A stretch of 64,000 bases of DNA, taken from assembly GCF_000801105.2 (NCBI RefSeq), contig NC_079514.1, forward strand, positions 44,830,515 through 44,894,514. Direction: 5' to 3'. This document shows, piece by piece, positions 32,916 through 44,454 of the stretch. A model generated the notes under the pieces. That model saw only the letters and a list, made by a program, of their open reading frames with translations. It had not been told where the DNA came from and did not search any database. The DNA comes from Raphanus sativus (lineage: Eukaryota; Streptophyta; Magnoliopsida; Brassicales; Brassicaceae). The translations under genes and the position numbers were made by a program. Numbering within the stretch: position 1 is the stretch's first letter; each line of letters starts with the position of its first letter.

Positions 32916-34616
32916 GGGGTTATTGGAACTAGAATTTGGAAAGAGTTTAGTGATTGTAAAAGTTGACAGATTTTTGAAAGTTGAATAGACTTAATAAATA
33001 TTCTCTAAATTTATTTCAAATGTTTTTCATTGATTTCCATAAATTGTTAATCGAATATTATGGATTTGCACAATATTTTTTTATTCAAAAGTTTCTCTTT
33101 CTAGGATAATAAACAAAAATCATTCTAGTAATTTTTAAAAAATAATTTCTATGAGACACAATACTTCTCTTCCATACATATAAGATCATCTAACTACATT
33201 GAGACACAAACTTTCTCTTTCTAGCTACATACAGGTACTCCACTTCTTCTTACAATTATTTTGTAGTCTTTTTTTTGTAAATATAAGATTGCTTTCTAGC
33301 CACATTTGTTGACCATATACGATATATTATTATTCTACAGTGTTGTTGCTTCATGCTTATGCTTGACTTCTCTCTATATTTTCATCATTATGAGATTTGT
33401 TTGTTTATGATTTAGACGATTGAGATTATTATCTGGGACTTCTATCATTTGAGTTTTTTTGTGTTTGCTTATGACTTCTAGTTTTCCATTTGATTTTAGG
33501 TTTTTCATACGATTATGTTCATTATTTATACTAACTATAGTTAGCTCTTGAATAAGATTACAATGGAAGACAGAGAAAAAACTAGATATAATCATTGGAA
33601 TTCAGAAGAAACGAAAGTACTGGTTGAATTACTTGTGGAGGAAATTAAACGTATATGGTGTGAGAAACTCTATAAAGAGTACCAAAATAGTATAAAGTAT
33701 TGGAAGACTCTATACCAAAGCTATGTTGATCTTCAACGGAACAGCTCTGGATTTGGATGGGATTATAAGACAAAAAGGTTTACAGTTTCTGAAGAAGTGT
33801 GGCAAAGATATTTGAAAGTATTTTTTTCTGTTTTACATAGTTTATATTATAGAAATTCATAATTGTATTTCTTATGCATGTTTATGAAAAATTGCAGGCA
33901 CATCCAAACCACCAATTTATGCACTATGACCGCATGAACAATTTGAGGATTTGAAGATTATATTTGATGGAACAACTGCAAATGCAGTAGGAAATGAAAG
34001 TCAAATGTGGTGGTGAAACATATCATTTTATTGATATTATGGTTTTGTGTGTTGATGTAGACAAATACATTTTATGGTAGTTCTTTGTGTTATGTTTTTG
34101 GTGTATTCCCATTCTTTGTTTTTTATGACTTTTTGTTTGGTTCTTCCCCAGATTTTATTGAATCAAATGATTCTTATCATATGAGATTCGTTTCTTCACC
34201 ATTATTGTATCAAATGGTTGTTTTATCGAGCGAAAGTTTACCGACAATGCCGTATATCAATAGTCAAACAAGAAAAATATAATGAATTACAGAGACCGAA
34301 CATACGAATATTGTATGCATATGTTTTTGTTATTACACAGATTTCAGAAATCTTATGAGTATACATGATATTTTCAAAGTTTAGTGTTATGAGTAAAAAT
34401 ATAAAGAATTTACCTCCCAATAAGGATAGACTTTAATAGAATAGCAAAATCAGTAATAACTAAACTCTACAAATAACAACTGATTTAAATAGAATTTAAA
34501 AATCTTTAAACCAATAACAATGGATTTTGGTAAGATTTTCAAAATCCATAAAACCAATAACAATGAATTCTCAAAATTTTATAATTTCTTTAGAATTCTT
34601 AAACTAGTAACCCCCT
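32916..34616. mobile_element. PIF/Harbinger-like element with Myb/SANT gene
   Basis: The left end after TTA reads GGGGTTATTGGAACTAGAAT; the right end in reverse reads GGGGGTTACTAGTTTAAGAA. About two thirds of the first 30 bases agree. TTA precedes the left end and TTTA follows the right, compatible with the 3-bp duplication of Harbinger elements. The only protein remnant is a Myb/SANT-like gene at 33563; the DDE transposase partner was not found. Confidence 0.6.
33563..34018 (+). pseudogene. Myb/SANT-like DNA-binding protein remnant
   Basis: Exon 1, 33563-33817, reads HWNSEETKVLVELLVEEIKR, then KTLYQSYVDLQRNSSGFGWD and VSEEVWQRYLK. This is the plant Myb/SANT-like (Myb_DNA-bind_3) domain found in Harbinger second genes and L10-interacting MYB-like proteins. 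A middle part of the domain is missing between IKRIWC and YQNSIKY. After a GT-AG intron (33818-33897), exon 2 reads AHPNHQFMHYDRM, then a one-base frameshift precedes FEDLKIIFDGTTANAVGN and a stop at 34018. The internal loss and frameshift make it a pseudogene. Confidence 0.75.
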
Positions 34617-34852
34617 TTAGAGACACTTTTTGACTTTCCATTACATTAAGGGACACTTTCCACATGAGAGACACTTTTATGTGGGGACAAGATGTTGTTT
34701 GGAAACTATACCCTTTTGAAAGAAGCCGGTTGCGTTAGAAGAGGCTTCGGTGGGTCTAATTTACTTTAGACATTAGATTAGTTAAGTTTTTGTTTTATTA
34801 TTACTTATTTCATCTTTTGTTTTAATTGGGGTTTTCTCATCTTTCATATAGA
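34617..34852. other. AGACACTTTT-type terminus remnant
   Basis: Contains GAGACACTTTTTGACTTTCC, GGGACACTTTCCACATGAG and GAGACACTTTTATGTGG. These words resemble 38200-38275 and 44500-44580 and may be the decayed end of the same repeat family. Confidence 0.4.
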
Positions 34853-34861
34853 TACAATTGT

Positions 34862-36979
34862 GGGAAGATTACTAAAATAACATCAAATCATGTTATAATT
34901 ACTAGAATAACATACAATGTTTTTTAATTACTAGATTATTTTTTATACCTAAAATGCCCTTATTTTCTTTGTTAACAAAAGAAACATTTACAAAAATTTC
35001 TTTTACAGAAAATATAAATTTTCAAAATATATAAATAAGTCTGCTGTTAAAAGTTTACGACACTTTACGGCAGTTTTATTAGTACTTGACAGATTTATTT
35101 TTTAAGCAGACTTATTGTGGCAGACTTTATAGCGTTACAGACTTTCAGCAAAAAGACTACCACACATGATGGAAGATTTAATTACGTTAGCATATTTGTT
35201 TTTAATTGGCAGGTTTTTGTAGCATATTTTTGTTTTACGATGACAGCTTTATAATATTCGGAAGACTTTCATAATGACATGCATATTTTTCTCGTATACT
35301 TTTTATAATTTGGCAGGTTTTCGTGTTCATGAGATGGCAGACTTATATTTTTGTCGTTTATAAGCAGCAAACATTCCGAATTAGTATACTTCATTGCAGA
35401 CTTATAAACTAACAAAACTAACTTTTATGTGATTGCAGACTTTGACGTAGTTATGACAGATTTTCAAGGAATTATATATTGTAGCAGACTTCTTCACGAA
35501 AATCAGTTTACTAATTAGATACAACATATATTTTTGTTGTCTCCAAGAGCTACAAGATTTTTTTTTTGTCTCCAAGAGATATATCAGGAACTGATGTAGC
35601 AGAATTTTTCGCGAATATACTTCCTCTGATTCTTCAAACACATTGGAGTAAACCACACTTTTAGTTATTTTTCCCAAATCGTAGACAATGATGTAAACTA
35701 TATTGAAATGGAGCTCAACATATAGCAAGTGCCTGAGTTTTACAAAGTGAAAAAGGAAAACTGAAAAATCTATTACATCTCGCTGTGTGAGTAGCTTATA
35801 GTCACATGCCACTATCTTGACCCGGCTCACATCCTCTTGACGGTGGTTTATCTTGAACATTGCGTCATGTAATATAAAGATCCATGCATTGCTATTCATC
35901 AAGATAAGGGCCAACTTCAATCTGTTATTCATCCAAACAAACAGTTATCTTGATAGATTTCATGAAAATACTAGTTTTTCCTGAGATAATCAATCTAAAC
36001 TTTCTACTCTAAGACATATTTTTCAATGAAACATGGATACTGCATCAGGTTCAAACAACAAACCAAACCGACCAAACCAAACTAGAGCCAGACAGTTTAA
36101 AACTAACAATCACAAACAGAAACAAGATGTTTACTTTTCCCCAATACAGTTGACAAAGCTTCAGTATTTCAAAACAAAGAGTCAAAAAAGCACAACAAGA
36201 CAGAGAGATCACCTTGATATACACCTTGGTCTTCAAAGGGACACATATATCAGACAGAAAGAAAACAAAAAACAACAGAGGCAAATCCAAAAGACTCCAA
36301 GATCAGTCATCTTGTCAAACTGAACAAGGACTTGGATTGCTAGCTCAGGGCTCAAGGTACCGCTCTGAACCATCTCGTCAAGAGTCTCCGTCAAACACAT
36401 CCCTATCGTCGATCTGCTGTATAGCTCAAACGTCGCCATTATCTAACGATCTGCTGATTCAAATCCAGGCAAACTCAAATCATTATTGAAATCGAATTTC
36501 GCAACTAAAGTTAACAAATCGGAAATCTGAATAGTTTTCGACGAAAAATAAAAGAGCTTCACGAATCTAAAAAGGAGATGGTGATGAGAAAATAGAGACG
36601 ATTTACCAGTCTCCAGCAACGTAAAAAGGATAGTTCATGCCCTTGTGAATCGAAGCTTTTAGTGGTAGAGAAGGGTGAGAAGAAGATTGAGTCAAAACAC
36701 AAGAGATTTGAGAATTGAGGAATCAAGAGATTTAGGTTCATGTCGGAAAAGGAGATTTTGGAAGGGGATCTCTTTTTCATCGTTGTTTATGAATGTATTT
36801 TTTTCAATTGTTACTTTTTCTATTCTAGTATATTTTTAATTATTTAGGAATGTTTATTAAAAATTGGTTTAATTCATTTTAAATTAGGGTATTTTGACTT
36901 TAACTCACCTTTTCTAAGTTCTTTTTTTGTATGTTATTCTAGTCATTACTTAAAAGATGTGTGTTATTCTAAGTAATTA
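34862..36979. mobile_element. Mutator-like element carrying a host gene (Pack-MULE)
   Basis: The left terminus GGGAAGATTACTAAAATAAC and the reverse of the right terminus (TAATTACTTAGAATAACAC) align. Both continue to TAATTACTAGAATAACATAC-like sequence, giving inverted repeats of roughly 90-100 bp. Flanking nonamers TACAATTGT (34853-34861) and CACAATTGA (36980-36988) agree at 7 of 9 positions, as expected for an aged Mutator target duplication. No transposase is present. The interior holds pieces of a TFIIA small-subunit gene with intron-like gaps (separate entry), so this fits the Pack-MULE definition. Confidence 0.7.
35783..36439 (-). pseudogene. TFIIA gamma (small subunit) gene fragment in a MULE
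   Basis: TFIIA gamma is the small subunit of the general transcription factor that stabilises TBP on TATA boxes. Minus strand 36439-36311 encodes 43 residues, MATFELYSRSTIGMCLTETL through QVLVQFDK, essentially the intact family N-terminus. 36230-36213 encodes TKVYIK between AG and GT splice-like borders. 35890-35783 encodes 36 residues from NAWIFILHDAMFK through VSRVKIVACDYKLLTQ, the family C-terminus. The connecting MTEALESQVK- and GHLHTYRFCD-like parts are corrupted (MTD-LGV at 36310; SN at the 35890 border). After LLTQ the frame runs on into unrelated sequence to 35402 instead of stopping. Intron-sized gaps show that the genomic gene, not a cDNA, was captured. Expression is unknown. Confidence 0.88.
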
Positions 36980-36983
36980 CACA

Positions 36984-38040
36984 ATTGATACAATAAATTG
37001 TAATTTTTTTCTCCACATTTTAACATTCACTTCAGTGGCGGAGGCAGTCATATTTCTCACCTGGGTCATTTCAATTTTATCCATATGTTATAGGGGTCAC
37101 ATAAGCTGTATTTGCAATGTTAACTAAATTTGTTCAAGTAAAAAACAAGAATTATCAGAATTCATAGGGGTCACATGACCCCCCTGCCGTAACGGTGGCT
37201 CCGCCACTGATCCACTTTCATATATGTATTTTATATATTTTAACAATTATATAAAAGTACTTGAACATAAAAAATGTGGACGTGGATGTAAAGATGTGGA
37301 AAAACTTCTCTGTTTTGACACCACAAAATGTGGATATGGATTTGTATAACCAAAACCCTCATAAAAAACAATTTTGAGCATGGATTCATGTTACTATGGA
37401 TGCTTCATGAGTTGTTTAAATCATAGTCCACAACATGGTTTAGCTTTAAGTCATTATGATAAACTATCCGGTTTTACAAATTTTATAGAGATCTTTTACT
37501 TGTCCACAACAGGATTTGTTAATTGGATGTGCCCACAACATCTTCATATGATCATACTTTATTGATCCACTTACTTCTATTATGTCAATATTAATTACAA
37601 CTGTTGGAATTTTGGTTCTGATTTATAGTGATAATTATATGTCTCATGATCAAGGATATATAAGGGTTTTTGCTTATATGTGTTTTTTTAATACTTCAAT
37701 ATCCACAAAAACATATACTAAAACATATTTCATGTCCACGTTTTTCATCTCTTGTCTACATGAGTCCATGTCCACATGACTTCCATGTCTTATTTTGTTA
37801 ACATGAATCATCTTGTTAACATGAATCCATGCTCAAAAACTTTCTTTACGAGGGTTTTGGTTATACAAATCCATATCCACGCTTTGTGGTGTCAAAATAG
37901 AGAAGTTTGTCCGCATCTTAACATCCACGTCCACATTTTTATGTTCAAATACTTTTATATAATTGTTAAAATATATAAAACACATATATGAAAGTGGATG
38001 TTAAAATGTGGTGAAAAAATTACAATTTATTGTATCAATT
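36984..38040. mobile_element. Foldback element with 226-bp inverted arms
   Basis: The left arm (36984-37394, interrupted by a hAT MITE) and right arm (37815-38040) are reverse complements at about 90 percent identity by eye. Both run AATTGATACAATAAATTGTA through ACATTTTAACATYCACTT to GAGCATGGATTCATGTTA. Without the MITE and its duplicated target, the left arm is 226 bp, equal to the right. The spacer 37395-37814 is non-coding and has many TCCAC words. The outer target duplication cannot be read because the neighbouring MULE sits at the left border. Confidence 0.85.
37033..37209. mobile_element. hAT MITE nested in the foldback
   Basis: Left end CAGTGGCGGAGG, right end GCTCCGCCACTG. Flanks ATTCACTT (37025-37032) and ATCCACTT (37210-37217) agree at 7 of 8. 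The opposite arm of the foldback contains a single ATCCACTT with no insertion, which confirms both boundaries. 177 bp, non-coding. Confidence 0.93.
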
Positions 38041-38605
38041 ATGTTTATTTTATATATATAAAAAATGAGAAAATCGAGTAAAAATAATTGTATATAATTA
38101 GCTTAATTTAGGGGTATAAGAGACAAACCATATAAAATATGTATGTCACATGTGGAATCTGTTTCTAGGTGTAAAAAGAAACTCAAAAGATTTTTTTACT
38201 TCTTAAGACATTTTATGACGTATGAATTGCACATATAGACACATCCTACTGGCCAGACACTTTATAGGTGTATATTGTATTTCATGCCTTCAAACTAAAC
38301 CAACTATCTCATCTAAGTGAAGCTAACTTAACTAGAGAAATAAATGAGAATCTTATAATTAAAAGAGATAATTTTTTTTATTTTTTTTTATTAAAAAGTC
38401 ACATATTCTCTCTCTATTTCCATTTCAAAACTCAGATCCACTTTCCCTTTCTTAAATTTCTAACCCTAATTTCGAATCTCTCTCATTTTTTCTTCAACCC
38501 AGATTTGTCGATTCTTGTGGTGTTTCCGTGATTTCCTCTACAGCTTTCTACCCGTTTTCTTCCGTTTCCCGATAATTCTCAGAAATCTCTATCTTCAAAC
38601 GAACC

Positions 38606-38713
38606 ATGACGAAATCAAAGCCAAAGAAGAAAAAGAAGAAATCCAAAACTTTGGAGGAAAATCAATTCCATCGCAAAATGCAGCAAGAGGTTTTCTTCTT
38701 CTTAACTTTTTGA
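38606..38713 (+). CDS. Short Lys-rich open frame, exon-like
   Basis: ATG at 38606 begins MTKSKPKKKKKKSKTLEE and reads to QQE before GTTTTC, a possible splice donor; unspliced it stops after 35 residues. It follows a CT-rich leader, as plant first exons often do. No family is recognised. It could be the 5' exon of a captured or transposon gene. Confidence 0.3.
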   Translation: MTKSKPKKKKKKSKTLEENQFHRKMQQEVFFFLTF

Positions 38714-38785
38714 TGCAGTAGCTTCTCTAGCCAGTTTGTTTCTTCTTCTTAACTTTTTGATGCAGTAGCTTCTCTAGCCAGTTTG
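38691..38785. repeat. 47-bp tandem duplication
   Basis: TTTCTTCTTCTTAACTTTTT, then GATGCAGTAGCTTCTCTAGC and CAGTTTG, occurs twice in immediate succession without visible mismatch in the core. Confidence 0.9.
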
Positions 38786-39029
38786 TCAACTCTGTTGTAT
38801 TTGATCAAATCTTCCATAAATGGAATGCAAGCTTTTATTTATAAAATCTGGGTTTTATAAAAAAAAAACAGTGTTGATTGAGAGTTATAAGCACGTAGTC
38901 ATGGCTTATATGTCCACATCAAATTTGTAAGACTGATATTTTTTTTTTTGCCCACAAAATCTTGTCAATAAAAAATTGTACACTAAAATTTGAAGTTGTC
39001 CATAAAAATGATATACAAAATACTAAACG

Positions 39030-39180
39030 CTATCCACAAAACACATATCCATTACTATTTCAAATGTTTCCATCAAAAATGTATCCACAAAACTGACAAA
39101 ATACCAAAATGCTATCCACAAAACAAATGTCCACGACTATTTCAAAACGTTTCCATCAAAAATGTATCCAGAAAACTGTG
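39030..39180. repeat. 80-bp tandem duplication with TCCACAAA words
   Basis: CTATCCACAAAACACATATC and CTATCCACAAAACAAATGTC begin two consecutive units of about 80 bp. Both contain ACTATTTCAAA, GTTTCCATCAAAAATGTATC and an AAAACTG end. Confidence 0.85.
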
Positions 39181-39964
39181 TCCACAAATATCAAGCTACA
39201 CTATATAAAAGTTAAATTTGATTTAAAATATTAAAATACATATATACATATGGATAGGGATATCAAAATATGAAGAAAAAAATTAATAATTTGTTTTATG
39301 TGTTAGATATTTATTTATATAGTAGAACATAAAAAATGATATATTATGGAAATACTGACTAGTTTCTTGTCTCACTTCACCTAGCAAAGGACAGTTCCAT
39401 CTGAAACACAAATATGAATGAAGAAAAGTGTTCCCCCAATGAAAAATGTCTTTATCGTATCAAAAACATGCATAAAGTGTCCTACACTGAAACATATTCA
39501 ACTCAAAATTTATCCGTGGATGTAAAAAATCACATAAACATGCTTCTAAGAATTATCATCTAAAAAATACTCCACGATTAATATATAGGAAATTTATTTT
39601 TTGATATATTATATCTCAATAAGATCAAAAGATATTTAAGAAGAAAGCATTATGTTTTGCGGCCTCGTATAGTCCACTGCTTGACAATCAACATTTTTTT
39701 GCTTACCCAGAGTGAACTCTTGAAATCCTTCGGAACTTGGTAGAAAATTAAACACGACTGACACGTATAAAAGAATAAGTACGGGGAGTATAATACAAAT
39801 TGTACGCATTTGTAGAACAAAAACTGGGACGAACCATCTCTTATATGATGAATTTTCCAATGGAACAGAACGTGGCCAAGACTTGGATCTTTACTTTATT
39901 CTATGTTCCTTTCTTATAACAGCAAACAAGAGCTATACCCCTTCAAGCAACGACACAACATCCA

Positions 39965-42615
39965 TTATACCGGTTGCTTTCCCTCAACAGTCCCAACCAT
40001 TTTATCCTGTTCTTGAGAAGAACCTTTTGTCGTCTGCGCTTGCCTATTTTGTCCACCACCCTGCAAATAAATTTACAGAACTTATCTCTAAAAGATCTCT
40101 AAACTTTCTCCATCATAAGAAACAAATCATTCTTTTTGTTTGCAATTAACTCACAGCTCCCTTTTGTGCAATCAGTCTCCTGCTTGAAGGAGCTCGAGCT
40201 ATTGATGAGGCAGCAGCTGCTGCTGCTACTCGAATCCTGCATATAAGGGAGACCTTTTTTTGTCAGACAGCTGAAACATCGTTACATATGATTTATAAGT
40301 GTATTAAAGAGGATAACCTTTTATGTACGTCAACATATTCATCAGTTTCATCCACAATCTCTTCCTGCAAAAGTTCTTCAAACACATCTTCCAAAGTGAT
40401 GATACCAATAACTTCACCATCCTCAATATCCTCTGAAGTATGTGTGAACCCGTGTGGTACAGTCTCGTTGCTTTGATAAAACGACTGTCTATTAGCCTTG
40501 TCGATTTGGACAATGACATTGTCGTGGTTCCCTTCTCGTTTCAGTAAGAGAGGTGCAGTCAAACCAGAGTCATTGCTTTCTTCAGTGTTCTCTTCAAGCA
40601 AAGTTGAAGGAGGAACTTTGTTTTTGCCCTTAACCTTCACAACTGCAGCCATGTGACTGCTTCCTTTTTGAAACTCATTTAGTATATCATACAGAGGCAT
40701 ATCAGCTGGAACCCTATTGAAGCAAAATATATAACACCGATCACAATACTAAGTCTCAATAATAAACAGACAAAAAGGAAAAAGACAAAAATAGTACTCC
40801 CTCTGATTTTTAAAGATACATATTCTAGACTTTTCACATATATTAAGAAATCACATTAAAAATGCATTGATTTTTGTGAATAACAATTTTCCATAATCTT
40901 TAACCAATAAAAATCCAATAAACACAATTAATTTTTTTGAAGTTAACAGATTTTCATTAAATAATACATTGAAAAAGTAAAAAATGTATATTTTTAAAAC
41001 AAATTTTTTTCCTAGAACATGGATCTTTAAAAAACAGAGGGAGTATTGGATAAACCTTGGCATTCTACGTATACAAACCGCGCTGACAAGTGTCTCTGTT
41101 TCAGGTCGAACTGTTAGTAGACTCTTTACCTAACAAAGACAAGAGTTTCTTGATTACAGTTTGCAAAAGAATGATGATAATACAACATTGTAAGAGTAAG
41201 CAACAGTTACCAAGAGAAGGCCAATAACGTTTTTGGGATTCCCAGAGTAGACAGGAACTCGGCTATGGCCTCGTGCCAGAATCTTACCCATAGCTTCCCT
41301 GTGAGATTTATGCAAGAGTTTCGGTCTTTCAGAATCATCAATAAAAGGAACATTGAGACAGTTGAGAACCAAGCTCACCAGTCCAACTTTGAATTTACAT
41401 CCAAGGAGAAGGTCGATTCGATTGGGGTCATGGCTTCTTGTGCAGTCTGTCAAACCAAGTACCAATTTTGCGTGAAATAACTTTAGACTAAACAGTCAGG
41501 AAAGAATTCAAGAAAGTGAGATATTACCTTTTCGGTCAAATCAAGTGCTCCACTAATGATTGTCGTCTCATCATGCGTAAGTTCACCTCCCTTGCCAGCC
41601 TACAACCATAGTGTGCCCAAATTAGTAACTCCAAAGTAGTGAAGCATCTGCAGAGTTTTGTAATAAAAACCTCTTGGCTGTGAATGGAGACAAGAGCTTT
41701 CAACTGAGCTCGTCTAAACAATGCGTCATTGTGTCCCAGTACCAAATCCAATATCTATCCAAATGATGTTAGAATCAAGAAAAGAAAGAACAATCAATAA
41801 ACATTTCCAGAACAAAGAAAAGATAATAAAGAATTGACCTTGCCGATGGGAAAGGCAATAGGGTAGCAGAGAATCATTAAAATGCGGACAAGCCAGACGA
41901 AGTTAGCTCCTACGGCGAGTCCATACCTGGTGCATATCGCTTGAGGTATAACCTTAAAAGCAATATATTCAAATCAGTCGTTGATAAACTTTTTAGATTT
42001 GCAAAAAAAAAAAAAAAACAAACATACATACCTCACCGAAAGCAAGAACAAAAGTGACAGAAAGAATGATGGCAACGTATTCATTGAATAGCTTATCCAA
42101 ATATATAGGAAGCCCCTGCCCAATTAATTCCCATAGACCATCATAGTAAGTTGTAGAACCAAAAAAAAAAAAAAGAAAGAAACTTTGAATAAAGAGAGTA
42201 AACCTCCATTGCAACAGCATTGCACAGAAGCAGTGTCACTAAAAGCTGATGCTGTTTCTGAACAACCGGGAATATCGCAGCTGCACAAACCACCATCATC
42301 ACATCAAATTTCGATAATTAATAAATAAATAAAAAAACTGATTAAGAAACAAAAATAGGAATGAAGATTATTACAGGCTTGTTTCTTCTCGTTGGGAGTG
42401 CCACTGCGTTGGAGGATCTCGAGCTCGACGAGACCGAGAGACATAAGCCCCAAAGTCAGACCAGACATGATTCCCGCGAACAGAACGAGGATACAAGAGA
42501 CACCTGCGTAGATGAACCACCACGGCGATCCATACGGGATCGCCTCGCCGCCTCCGTTGGATTGTCCGAATCCGTACAGCATCCTCCCCGCCGCCACCGC
42601 ATTGATCAGTTGCAT
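39965..42615 (-). CDS. CNNM-like DUF21/CBS membrane protein, 491 aa
   Basis: Exons in transcript order: 42615-42375, 42280-42204, 42115-42032, 41952-41839, 41754-41671, 41599-41528, 41446-41379, 41298-41211, 41129-41056, 40713-40318, 40236-40155, 40060-39965; total 1476 nt, all phases closing, GT-AG throughout. The DUF21 (CNNM) domain occupies about residues 30-200, with four hydrophobic segments near 33-60, 91-107, 118-140 and 152-171. [14 protein letters not shown] and FGEVIPQAIC are family hallmarks. The CBS pair follows: [20 protein letters not shown] (first) and [20 protein letters not shown] (second), with a long hydrophilic insert between them in exon 10. An alanine run (VAAAAAASS) comes after the second CBS. 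Likely ortholog of At4g14230/At4g14240. CNNM relatives move or sense Mg2+; the substrate here is unknown. The frame is intact. Confidence 0.94.
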
Positions 42616-43678
42616 TTTTTCTTCTTCTTCAGATCTTCTTTCGGAAAAGGGAGATCAAGAAAAAAGGGGGGCTTTATGATGATGATTGGATTATTTTAAG
42701 ACCTTCTACGATGAATCAAAATTAATCTTCTCTCTCTGTGTGTGTTCTGTGATTCTGTACAAGACACATATCACCAACTTATCGGATTCAGTTCAGTACA
42801 ACTTCTAGGACAAAACGGAAAAAAAAATGTTTAGCAAAATTAGATCTTAGACCCCTAAGGTTTTATTATTATTTTGAAATGACCCTATTTACTTTCAATT
42901 TTTCTGAAGCTCCCTATTGTTACAGACGTCAGATCGTAGCGTGTTCATACAGAATTTCTAGAGATGTATTTGACTGGATCTCGTAGACCAATCTGTTGAA
43001 GCCACAATTTGTATTTTATATTTGTGCCAACAGTCAACATTAAGATCGTAACTAGAAAACTAATAATCACAATTACCCAAATCAACATTTCCATTATCAA
43101 ACAAAAGGATGGTATTAGGGAAAGTGTGCTGTTTAGGTTCTCAATCAACTTGTAACATGACTCATATCGTTCTAGTAGTCTCGTTCCTTGCGGTAGAACG
43201 TGATTGATAATATAATATATGTGTTTCTGTATCTTGACACAGATCTTAACCGATTTTCTGTTCATTAGCAGCATATAAGTTTGATTGTTTTCTATCTTTA
43301 TTTCTGTAGTCTGCCATTGAATTATTTTATAATAACGCACGTGACTAAATCTTATTGGGTAAAAATAATTTTCTTTTTGTAGCATATAATTCATTTTTTG
43401 GTTTATTGACTAGAAAGATTACTGATAAAATATTAATATTGGGAAAATAGTTTTTTTTTTGCCAAAAAATAATAATTATATCTTATTAGGCTAATTTTGT
43501 ACACGTTATGTCTTATTAGGCTAAATATTTTTAAGATGGAAATAATGTCATTAATTTCAATTAAAATCCAAATTTATAATTAAGAAAACAATTGTTAAAT
43601 ATTAAAATATTAATTTAACTAAAATAATTTTTAAAAAATGAAAAATCCCAAAAAATAAATGTCGAAGATTTTTTTTTT
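42616..43678. other. Promoter side of the DUF21/CBS gene, then unassigned
   Basis: 42616-42780 contains a CT/GT-rich stretch (TTCTCTCTCTGTGTGTGTTC), likely leader/promoter of the DUF21/CBS gene. Beyond that, a minus-strand frame at 42945-43394 has no recognisable similarity and lies in AT-rich DNA. Confidence 0.45.
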
Positions 43679-43740
43679 CATACGGGAACGATCGATCCCG
43701 TATGCAATTAATCGATATGAACCGGGATCGGTCGATCCCG
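43679..43740. repeat. Two adjacent palindromes built on GATCGATCCCG
   Basis: 43679-43704: arms CATACGGGA and TCCCGTATG around ACGATCGA. 43723-43740: CGGGATCGGTCGATCCCG, also nearly palindromic. They stand out in otherwise AT-rich DNA. Confidence 0.8.
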
Positions 43741-44454
43741 ATATATATATCCATAACAACAAAATCAAGCGGAGCATTTTCTGATCGACGAAGCCTAGTT
43801 CAGCTGATCGCTAAAGCTAAGATCGATCAATCGTTTCTTACAAATCAATTGATCCAGTGCCCATGTAAGACTCCTAAAATCGATTTTCTGTTTTTCGTCG
43901 GTTTAAACCGGTTTTATTCTCATTTGATTTGAACCGAACAAGCACGAAATTGAAGCTTTAAAACTTGATTTCTAATCTATAAAACCCATTTTTCTCTGCT
44001 CCTTAGAGAACAAAGAGGGAGAAAATCATATTCTCAAGTTTATATACCCTAACTCATTCAATTTCACTCTGATTTGGACGATTCTTGAGCCTAACCCACA
44101 AAAGTTTCGTGAGCTCTTTCCGAATCAATCACTATTCCACTCGAATTGCAAAGGTATGAAATTCTATCACTACTTGTAGAATTCGAAAATACAACTATAA
44201 AAGGGGCATTTTGTTAATTTTTTTTCGTTTAAATCGTGTGTTAGAATGATGATTAACACAATTTCACACACAACCTATTCCTTAAAATGTAGAAAACAAA
44301 AAGTTATAATTTATCATATCTAATTATTTATTTATATACTTTAATATCTTAAAATAATCACATAAACAAAGGGGAATGATAATATCAATATAAAAAACTA
44401 AAATAATTTTAACCTTACGATCTGGTCTAACTTGTCGCATCTAATGGCTTACAA
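43741..44454. other. Unassigned DNA with one copy of a 190-bp repeat
   Basis: 44278-44460 carries the first copy of the repeat family described under 44278-46835. The leader-like stretch at 43980-44150 has no supported open frame. Confidence 0.4.

Larger units (their letters stand above)
38150..39520. mobile_element. TCCACA-rich repeat module A (MULE-like, tentative)
   Basis: Opens with AAGACATTTTATGACG and GACACTTTATAGG-like words (38205-38272), holds a short Lys-rich coding segment at 38606, then has many CCACAAAA/TCCACA words and closes near AGTGTCCTACACTG (39476). The same order of parts occurs at 44455-46450. No terminal inverted repeat is clear, so classification as a non-TIR Mutator relative is inference only. 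Confidence 0.4.

Noticed and set aside
35402..35782. Long C-terminal extension after the TFIIA LLTQ end
   Set aside because: TFIIA gamma ends at this point in the family. The following residues are hydrophobic read-through of MULE sequence.
42945..43394. A 149-codon minus-strand gene
   Set aside because: AT-rich composition, no recognisable domain, no promoter or splice context.
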